Source: Acetobacter sp.
GTDB taxonomy: Bacteria > Pseudomonadota > Alphaproteobacteria > RF32 > CAG-239
Assembly: GCA_023665325.1 (NCBI GenBank)
Contig: JAMPED010000003.1
Coordinates: 1 to 64,000, forward strand
DNA length: 64,000 nt
Direction of reading: 5' to 3'
Below the pieces are notes generated by a model, which was not told the DNA's origin, made no database searches, and saw only the letters and a program-made list of their open reading frames with translations. The translations under genes and the position numbers were made by a program. Below, one piece after another: positions 57,840 to 64,000 of this stretch (position 1 is its first letter; each line of letters starts with the position of its first letter).

Positions 57840-58328
57840 TTATTCTTTTTCATTTTCCTCTATTTTTGCAGCAATTTGTTTTCTGATATTTACAGATGTA
57901 TGCCCTCCTGTGTTATTATTTTGCTCTTTTATTTTATCTGTTATAATTTCCTCCAATGTTTTATCTTTACCTCCGATATTTTTGATTGATACGTGTTCTA
58001 TTTCCAAGCTCTGCGGACGAGTTATTTTTCTGTAAGATTTATCAATAATTGATATTATACTTTTCCAAAAGCCTCGTTTATAGATTTTATGACTAATTAT
58101 TAGCCAAATGATGGGAAAGAGAAGAAGAACAGCTCCTAGACTACAATCACGAAATGTATTAAACACACCACCTTTTTCCCAATAATTATACAACATCTGA
58201 TAGGATTCCCGATTTAATAGATCAAAATTCCATAAAACTTTAAACACTATTTGTCCGACACAAAGTTGAGCTGCCAAAACAAATATACTTATTGTCATAA
58301 ATCTTAATAATTTTCCGATTTTTTTCAT
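57840..58328 (-). CDS. Membrane protein paralogous to its neighbour's N-terminus
   Basis: The 162-residue protein has two helices (about 9-30 and 58-82) framing 'LWNFDLLNRESYQML' and 'NYWEKGGVFNTF', which parallel the neighbouring 429-residue protein (W-x-F-D, then Y-x-x-W-x-x-G). It lacks the long C-terminal domain; its tail of about 70 residues is charged. Both probably sit in the inner membrane with the coupling protein. I do not recognise the family. Confidence 0.65.
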   Translation of the reverse strand: MKKIGKLLRFMTISIFVLAAQLCVGQIVFKVLWNFDLLNRESYQMLYNYWEKGGVFNTFRDCSLGAVLLLFPIIWLIISHKIYKRGFWKSIISIIDKSYRKITRPQSLEIEHVSIKNIGGKDKTLEEIITDKIKEQNNNTGGHTSVNIRKQIAAKIEENEKE

Positions 58329-58349
58329 TCTTCGTCCTTTTAGTGTAGG

Positions 58350-59729
58350 TTATCTGCTCATAACAATTTGTTTTATTAAAACAAGGGTATCTAATTTAGA
58401 AAATTTCTCCATATTGATATTACTTAATTTGTCTTTAGGAACAGGGTCATAATCTCGCAAAGGTTTACCGTCAACGACAAAACCATTTATACTATCGTTC
58501 ATTGCGCTAATGCTTTGTTGTGCCTTTTTTTTCGCTTTTGATCCATCATTTTTATTTATATACATTTGCGTATATACATCATTATGCACAACTCTGAAGG
58601 AGGTTGAAATGCTTTCCATATATTTTCTTATAACTTCATTCTCCTTTTCAGGGGTATCAGCATATTTATCTCTTATTTTATCTATATTTTTTATCAATTC
58701 TTCGGTTCGTATTGTTTGGCGCTTTGAAAGATTTTTCTTTATTTTTTGCTCTGGATTTTTATATGATTTTTCAATTTCATCCAGTGTTTCTTTTAATTTC
58801 TGAGGATCATTTTCATATTGTTTTTGAGCCGCTTTAATTTCTTGTTCTTTATTTTCTATACACGGGTGTGTGTATTCTTCTAATGTTGCCATACGGTCTG
58901 CAATAGTTACTATTTTTTTAAAATTCTCAGCTAATTTATCTAATATTTGGGGCATACTTTCCCAATTTTCGATCTTCTTCGCTTCAGGAGATGCAGGATC
59001 TGCAGTTGCTTTCTTTTTTGCCTCTACTAGTGTTTTAAAAATTGCAGGTTCTTCCTTTAGCAAAGTCCATTGTTTTTTCTCTCCCTGTAATTCATTTAAG
59101 AGATTTTGATTGATTTCAGCACAAATATCTTTAGTAAATTTCAATATTTCATCAACTTTTTCCATCTTTTCATTATGCAATTTATTGCCAATTGCCATAA
59201 TATCTATTTCTTTTTTAACAGTTTCAGTGCTTTTGGGCGGGGTGGCATATAACACAGCTGTTATGAAGTCAAATGTTAAATCTACTGCACCATCTATCAC
59301 ACTATCACATAATGCCCAAAATTCATTCCACGCGACTTCCATAATATCTTTACCACCAGCAACTTTGGGGGCTTTTCCGCGCTCTGGTGGTTTAGGATAT
59401 GATTTATCTTTTTTTGAAGGTGCCGGTTGCTTAATCTGTATATCATCTGCATACGCGCGCGACGTTCCGTCATAAACAACTTCAACATCTGACGGTTTAG
59501 ACGAATTGAAATTATTTTCGGGTTCTGGCTGCGGTGGATTATTATTCTCTGTTTTTTCAGGATTTTCCTGTGATTGTGAAGGTTTATTTTCTGTCTGAGT
59601 AGAAGTTGGCGCCCCTCCTTCAGTTGGCGTCATATTATCACTTGAAAGGAAGTCTTCGGTTCTTTGATTCCATTCATCCATTTTATTATTTATTATTTTA
59701 TCTATTGCAGAATTTTCATCATCAGCCAT
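58350..59729 (-). CDS. Coiled-coil protein of unknown function, VirD4-linked
   Basis: The 459-residue protein has an acidic Pro/Asn/Gln/Thr-rich N-terminus (about 30-110) and a long mostly helical part (150-459) with Lys/Glu heptad-like stretches. There is one short hydrophobic patch near residue 150 ('VIDGAVDLTFDFITAVLYAT') but no signal peptide. It could be a secreted substrate, a chaperone or a scaffold. It ends 21 bases before the next gene of the block. Function unknown. Confidence 0.65.
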   Translation of the reverse strand: MADDENSAIDKIINNKMDEWNQRTEDFLSSDNMTPTEGGAPTSTQTENKPSQSQENPEKTENNNPPQPEPENNFNSSKPSDVEVVYDGTSRAYADDIQIKQPAPSKKDKSYPKPPERGKAPKVAGGKDIMEVAWNEFWALCDSVIDGAVDLTFDFITAVLYATPPKSTETVKKEIDIMAIGNKLHNEKMEKVDEILKFTKDICAEINQNLLNELQGEKKQWTLLKEEPAIFKTLVEAKKKATADPASPEAKKIENWESMPQILDKLAENFKKIVTIADRMATLEEYTHPCIENKEQEIKAAQKQYENDPQKLKETLDEIEKSYKNPEQKIKKNLSKRQTIRTEELIKNIDKIRDKYADTPEKENEVIRKYMESISTSFRVVHNDVYTQMYINKNDGSKAKKKAQQSISAMNDSINGFVVDGKPLRDYDPVPKDKLSNINMEKFSKLDTLVLIKQIVMSR

Positions 59730-59809
59730 TTGTTTTCTCCTTATGTTTTTTCAATATTAGCATAAAAACATCGGTTTGTCTACTTTAAAGCTTAAAAATT
59801 TAGTCAAAT

Positions 59810-60859
59810 CTAAACTTTCAGATTCTTGATAAATTTTCCTATTTTTTGGTTAGCTTTTATTCCATCTTCTGGAGTTACTTTTATTAAACCAAAAAATTTC
59901 GGGTGTAATTTATCAAATTCTATAGGAGAAAACATTGCTGGATTTTTAGTTAAGGCGTCGAATGAGCCATCTGGATCTTTTTGTGCAACACGAAAATAAT
60001 TACTAATTAAGCGTTCTGCATCAATAGGGAAATCTTTTTCTTTTAATTTTTGAATAAATAAAGCTTTACGTTCTTGTAACTCCATATATTCCTCATACAA
60101 TTCTTTTTTGATGCGATTTTTTAAGAGAATTTCTTTTTTCTGCTCATATTTAACTTCACAAATTTCAAGATTTATCAATATTTCTACATAAGAGATTATT
60201 GCTAATTGCATATCTGTATCGCTGAGAGTTTCTGCGAAGGCTAAATATTCTTCATCTGTAGCATTTTTGGATAATCTTTTCATATTTTCCGGATCTGCTT
60301 TATTGAGGATATCCCAACAATTCAGCATATATTGCGCTATTTTTTTTCCAACACTTGGTTTGTAGTTTGGCTTTAGCAATTCCTCTGTATAATCTGTTTC
60401 TGGAACTTTTAAATTTTTCTTGTCTGTTATCGAATATATACCATCCTGAAAATTTGCAATTGCCCGAGCCAATTCTTGCTCTTCAGATTTTAATCCCTTA
60501 TCTGTTTCTATGGTTGGTACTAAATTTGTAGTTATGCTTGTTGTTACTAATTCATCAAGCTCATTCTCGGCAGATGATACGCTACTATTAGGCTCTGTTT
60601 GTGTTACAAAGCTTTCTAAACCTTCTGTCATTGTATTATTTGTGGTAGGAGTAATAAAACTGTCTAATCCATTAGAGTTTGCTTCTGTTGAAACTGCTGC
60701 TGAAGTTGTTTCTGCTGGTTTCGTATCTTGACTAATAAAATCATTTAATAATTTAGCAAATTCATCTTCTAAATTGATGGTATCCGCAGTATTTTCTTGT
60801 TGCTTTTCTGCCGCTGGTGTTGTTATAAATGCGTCTAATGATGTATCGTTTTCAGCCAT
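59810..60859 (-). CDS. Unknown protein with repeated LDxFIT motifs, VirD4-linked
   Basis: The 349-residue protein has a disordered N-terminus with a recurring short motif: 'SLDAFITTP' near residue 7, 'GLDSFITPT' near 63, 'GLESFVTQT' near 79 and 'ELDELVTTS' near 104. The rest (150-349) is helical and charged. The repeats look like linear docking motifs, perhaps for the neighbours. It is the first gene of the leftward block, divergent from rluD. I do not recognise it. Confidence 0.65.
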   Translation of the reverse strand: MAENDTSLDAFITTPAAEKQQENTADTINLEDEFAKLLNDFISQDTKPAETTSAAVSTEANSNGLDSFITPTTNNTMTEGLESFVTQTEPNSSVSSAENELDELVTTSITTNLVPTIETDKGLKSEEQELARAIANFQDGIYSITDKKNLKVPETDYTEELLKPNYKPSVGKKIAQYMLNCWDILNKADPENMKRLSKNATDEEYLAFAETLSDTDMQLAIISYVEILINLEICEVKYEQKKEILLKNRIKKELYEEYMELQERKALFIQKLKEKDFPIDAERLISNYFRVAQKDPDGSFDALTKNPAMFSPIEFDKLHPKFFGLIKVTPEDGIKANQKIGKFIKNLKV

Positions 60860-60966
60860 TTTATCCCCTTTTACTTCCGCTTTTACTTAAATATATCCTT
60901 GATTTTATGCTTCTCTTTGGTGTATCTTAGCTTTAATTGGTGAAAATATGTTTAACACAGGTCATT

Positions 60967-61947
60967 ATGGATAAAGAAAATACTAAAGTTTTTTATACAA
61001 ATCCCGTTACCGCTGAGAGTATGGGGCTTCGTATTGATAAATTTATTACAAACGAAATTACGGATTTTTCTCGTTCACAGGTGCAGAAACTACTTGAGGA
61101 TGGCTATGTTTTTGCTGATGATGAAATAATTGCAGATAAAAATTTTAAAACACGTTTAGGGGATGTTTATCAGATTACTTTACCAGAACCTGCTGCTGCT
61201 AAACCTATTGCTGAAAATATACCTCTTGATATTTTATATGAAGATGATGATTTGATTGTTGTTAATAAATCTGCGGGAATGACCGTTCATCCTGCAGCTG
61301 GAGCATCTCACGGAACATTGGTTAATGCTTTATTATATCATTGCCAAGGTTCTCTTTCCGGTATTGGTGGTGTTGCACGCCCTGGTATTGTACATCGGAT
61401 TGACCGTAACACAAGCGGCATTTTAGTTGTAGCCAAGAATGATTTTGCACACCGAAATTTAGCTGAACAATTTTTTAAGCATTCTATAGAACGAACGTAT
61501 TATGCATTTGTTTATAACGTTCCTACACCTCTGAAAGGAATGATTGAGGGAAATATTGCTCGCAGTTCGTTTGACCGCAAAAAAATGGCACTTGTTCAGC
61601 AAGGAGGAAAACACGCCATTACACATTATGAAACCGTTTCAATTTATAATAACGCTGTTTCACTTATTAAATGTAATCTTGAAACTGGTCGGACTCATCA
61701 AATTCGAGTGCATCTTTCTAGTATTGGTTGCCATTTGATTGGTGATGAAGTCTACAAAGGTAAAAAAAGTATTTTAAAATTTCCCGAGCCATTAAAAAGT
61801 TATATTAACAACTTTCCAAGGCAAGCTTTGCACGCTGCCTCATTAGGATTTATTCATCCCAAAACCGGTGCCCTGCTTAGCTTTAATGCAGATTTACCTG
61901 AAGACTTGAAAACTTTGGTAAAAGAGTTAGATAATTATAAACTTTAG
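60967..61947 (+). CDS. rluD: 23S rRNA pseudouridine synthase RluD
   Basis: RluD makes pseudouridines in helix 69 of 23S rRNA. With the ATG at 60967 the 326-residue protein has an N-terminal S4 domain ('MGLRIDKFITNEITDFSRSQ') and the RluA-type catalytic core 'GIVHRIDRNTSGILVVAK' with the catalytic Asp at residue 146. 'GRTHQIRVHLSSIG' is the second signature. The adjacency rluD-rpoH is common in alphaproteobacteria. Confidence 0.94.
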   Translation: MDKENTKVFYTNPVTAESMGLRIDKFITNEITDFSRSQVQKLLEDGYVFADDEIIADKNFKTRLGDVYQITLPEPAAAKPIAENIPLDILYEDDDLIVVNKSAGMTVHPAAGASHGTLVNALLYHCQGSLSGIGGVARPGIVHRIDRNTSGILVVAKNDFAHRNLAEQFFKHSIERTYYAFVYNVPTPLKGMIEGNIARSSFDRKKMALVQQGGKHAITHYETVSIYNNAVSLIKCNLETGRTHQIRVHLSSIGCHLIGDEVYKGKKSILKFPEPLKSYINNFPRQALHAASLGFIHPKTGALLSFNADLPEDLKTLVKELDNYKL

Positions 61948-62065
61948 TACAAATTTTGTATTTTTTTCTTAATAATTGCTTAAAAACAATAGAACTAATG
62001 TCTAGATTGTGGAAAAATTTTTAATATATAAACTCTCCTTTAGTCAACTTTTAGGAGAGAAAATT

Positions 62066-62941
62066 ATGAACAAACAACCAATTCTTACCGGACTTGACTT
62101 TTCACCTGAAGAAAATCTTTCGCGTTATCTACATTCTATAAAAAAATATCCCATTTTATCCTTAGAAGAAGAATTTGATTTGGCTTCACGTTATCAACAA
62201 ACAAAAGACAAAGAGATTGCTTATAAGTTGATTACATCTCACTTACGGCTTGTTGTTAAGGTGGTGTCTAAATATCGTGGATATGGACTGCCTGTGGGCG
62301 AAATGATTTCAGAAGGAAATATCGGCTTAATGTATGCAATTGATAAATTTGCACCTGAAAAGGGGTTTAGATTTTCTACATACGCCTTGTGGTGGATTAA
62401 AGCCTCTGTTCAGAAATATATTCTTAATTCTTGGTCTTTAGTAAAATTAGGAACAACGGCAGCACAGAAAAAACTATTTTTTAATTTACGCAAAATTAAA
62501 AATCGTTTGAATCTAATTGATGACAGAGAGCTTTCTCAACATATTTTAAAAGATATTGCAAAATCACTTGATGTTAGTGTTCAGGATGTTACGGATATGA
62601 ATATGCGGTTAAAATCACACGATGGTTCTTTAAACGCAGTAATTGATGGTGATTCTGATGGGGCGACTGAATGGATGGATTTTATTTCTGATAATAAGCC
62701 TAATCAGGAAGAAAGTTTGGCTCACGCTGAAACAATAAAATATCGTCGTAAAATGTTTAATCAAGCACTTTATGTCCTAAACAAACGCGAAAAAGATATT
62801 TTGTTTAAACGTCGCTTATACGAAAAGACTATAACGCTTGATGATTTAAGCAAAACGTATAATATTTCTAAAGAGAGAGTTCGACAAATAGAACTTAATT
62901 CTATAAAAAAAATAACTAAAGCCATAGAACTTATGCAGTAA
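62066..62941 (+). CDS. rpoH: Heat-shock sigma factor RpoH (sigma 32)
   Basis: The 291-residue sigma-70 family factor has region 2 ('LRLVVKVVSKYRGYGLPVGEMISEGNIGLMYAIDKF' in outline, with 'FRFSTYALWWIKASVQ'), the RpoH box 'QKKLFFNLRKIKNRL' and region 4 with 'ERVRQIELNSIKKI'. The ATG at 62066 follows AGGAGAG. It should direct transcription of chaperone and protease genes after heat stress. Confidence 0.95.
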   Translation: MNKQPILTGLDFSPEENLSRYLHSIKKYPILSLEEEFDLASRYQQTKDKEIAYKLITSHLRLVVKVVSKYRGYGLPVGEMISEGNIGLMYAIDKFAPEKGFRFSTYALWWIKASVQKYILNSWSLVKLGTTAAQKKLFFNLRKIKNRLNLIDDRELSQHILKDIAKSLDVSVQDVTDMNMRLKSHDGSLNAVIDGDSDGATEWMDFISDNKPNQEESLAHAETIKYRRKMFNQALYVLNKREKDILFKRRLYEKTITLDDLSKTYNISKERVRQIELNSIKKITKAIELMQ

Positions 62942-63005
62942 GACTTGAAAGATTATTATCTCTTATTATCTAACTTGAAACTTTAATAGACAAGTAGGAT
63001 ATGAG

Positions 63006-64000
63006 ATGGAAAATAAAAAAGAACGTTCTTTTTATATATTTCTTTTATTGGTACTGTGTCTGATTTCTTTTGGTTTAGGATATTATATTTTTAAAAAAGA
63101 TAATATTAAAGAGATCAGACCTGTACCTATCAACGATAGCCTAACATTAAATGCAACTCCTATTATTCCGCAAGATATTGTTGTTCAAACAAATTACGTA
63201 GGATTTGTTGAGGCTATCAATCAAGTACAAATTGTACCCTATATTAGCGGTTATCTTAAAGATATTAAAATTAAGGCTGGGCAAACAGTTCACAAAAATG
63301 ATTTACTTATAACACTTGAACCAGAAGAATATAAAGCAAAACTTGATGCAGCTGAAGCGGCTGTGTTAGAAGCTGAAGCTTCATTTGAATATAATCAAAA
63401 CTATTATGAGCGTGTACAAAAATCTGGTAAACGAGCTTTTTCTGAGATTGAAATTGATAATGCTAAAAATAATTTTTTGCAGGCGCAAGCTCAGCTAAAA
63501 AACACTCAAGCAAATAAAATGTTAGCTGATGTTAATTATAATTATACGATTATTAAAGCACCAATTTCCGGACTTATTGGAAATTTCACTTTAAGTCCTG
63601 GAGACTATGTTGCACCTAATAGTGGGGCACTTTTAAATATTGTTCAGACAGACCCTATTCGGGTTGTTTTTTCGCTAACTGACACTGAATATTTCAATAT
63701 GAAAGACAATGGTCAACTTTTTAAAGACAGTGTCATTCAATTAAGATTACCTAATGGTAAACTTTATAATTATACTGGTGAATTTAAGTACACTAATAAT
63801 GAAATCAATAGATCCACAAATTCTCTCGCTATTTATACCTATTTTCAAAATGATAAAAGTGAACTTTTACCCAATGCGTATGTTACAGTTGTTGTGAGTA
63901 AAACTTTTAAAAACGCTGTTTTAATAAATAAAAATTTAGTTCAACTTTCTGCTGATGGCAATTTCACTACTATCTCTCGGCAGAATAACCTTATTAAGCA
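63006..64000 (+). CDS. RND/HlyD-family periplasmic adaptor, truncated by window end
   Basis: At least 331 residues are visible and the frame is still open at the edge. An N-terminal membrane helix at about residues 8-28 is followed by a lipoyl-like half ('GFVEAINQVQIVPYISGYLKDIKI'), a hairpin, a second lipoyl half ('IKAPISGLIGNFTLSPGDYV') and a beta-barrel domain. This is the MdtA/AcrA layout. It probably works with an RND pump encoded just beyond the window and with TolC. Confidence 0.88.
   Translation, partial: MENKKERSFYIFLLLVLCLISFGLGYYIFKKDNIKEIRPVPINDSLTLNATPIIPQDIVVQTNYVGFVEAINQVQIVPYISGYLKDIKIKAGQTVHKNDLLITLEPEEYKAKLDAAEAAVLEAEASFEYNQNYYERVQKSGKRAFSEIEIDNAKNNFLQAQAQLKNTQANKMLADVNYNYTIIKAPISGLIGNFTLSPGDYVAPNSGALLNIVQTDPIRVVFSLTDTEYFNMKDNGQLFKDSVIQLRLPNGKLYNYTGEFKYTNNEINRSTNSLAIYTYFQNDKSELLPNAYVTVVVSKTFKNAVLINKNLVQLSADGNFTTISRQNNLIK

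Overview
The window is AT-rich (about two thirds A+T by eye) and comes from a Gram-negative bacterium. It carries outer-membrane biogenesis genes (bamA, lpxD, fabZ, tolC), secDF-yajC, gatCAB and an rpoH-type heat-shock sigma factor. The gene orders plsY-dprA-topA and pyrH-frr-uppS-cdsA-rseP-bamA-lpxD-fabZ, and a small Lys-rich ORF before murA, fit an alphaproteobacterium. The low GC and compact spacing suggest an uncultured host- or gut-associated lineage. This placement is inferred, not searched. There is no rRNA operon, prophage, IS element or CRISPR array; two tRNAs (Gly-GCC, Ser-GCT) are present.

Layout. 1-11 kb: a candidate small RNA, small proteins, a PilT/DotB-type ATPase, murA, a glycosyltransferase, a MoxR/DUF58 pair, a UvrD-type helicase and a beta-barrel protein behind a structured leader. 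11-15 kb: gatCAB. 15-20 kb: small proteins, yajC-secD-secF and an NlpD-like LysM/M23 lipoprotein. 20-23 kb: sufB, a type IV pilin-like gene behind a second structured leader, and an unknown protein. 23-27.5 kb: plsY-dprA-topA. 27.6-35.4 kb: the pyrH-to-fabZ envelope/housekeeping cluster, lacking dxr and lpxA. 35.5-40.4 kb: sufS-sufT-sufE joined to a divergent sucCD-like pair and comF. 40.4-43 kb: a second pilin-like gene with leader, and tolC. 43-53.5 kb: glycogen phosphorylase, aldolase, an XRE regulator beside a duplicated hairpin element, infC with an AUA start, a GNAT protein with an attenuator-like leader, and ligA. 53.5-60.9 kb: a leftward block of six genes around a VirD4/TraG coupling ATPase. 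61-64 kb: rluD, rpoH and the start of an efflux adaptor gene.

Themes. First, five genes (a beta-barrel protein, two pilin-like proteins, an XRE regulator and a GNAT protein) have 5' leaders ending in an intrinsic terminator just before the ribosome binding site. In four of them a sequence overlapping the terminator's 5' arm can pair with an upstream segment, as in a riboswitch or attenuator. Two of the leaders (at 10.7 and 40.5 kb) are clearly homologous although their genes are unrelated. Second, the hexamer GAATCG occurs at least 54 times on the + strand against about 5 for its complement, whatever the gene orientation, which suggests a polar chromosomal motif (Chi- or KOPS-like). Third, the sucCD-like pair lacks the phospho-histidine and its supporting glutamate. 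Fourth, the VirD4 block contains five proteins I do not recognise, two of them paralogues, and may be a coupling complex or substrate locus of a type IV secretion system.
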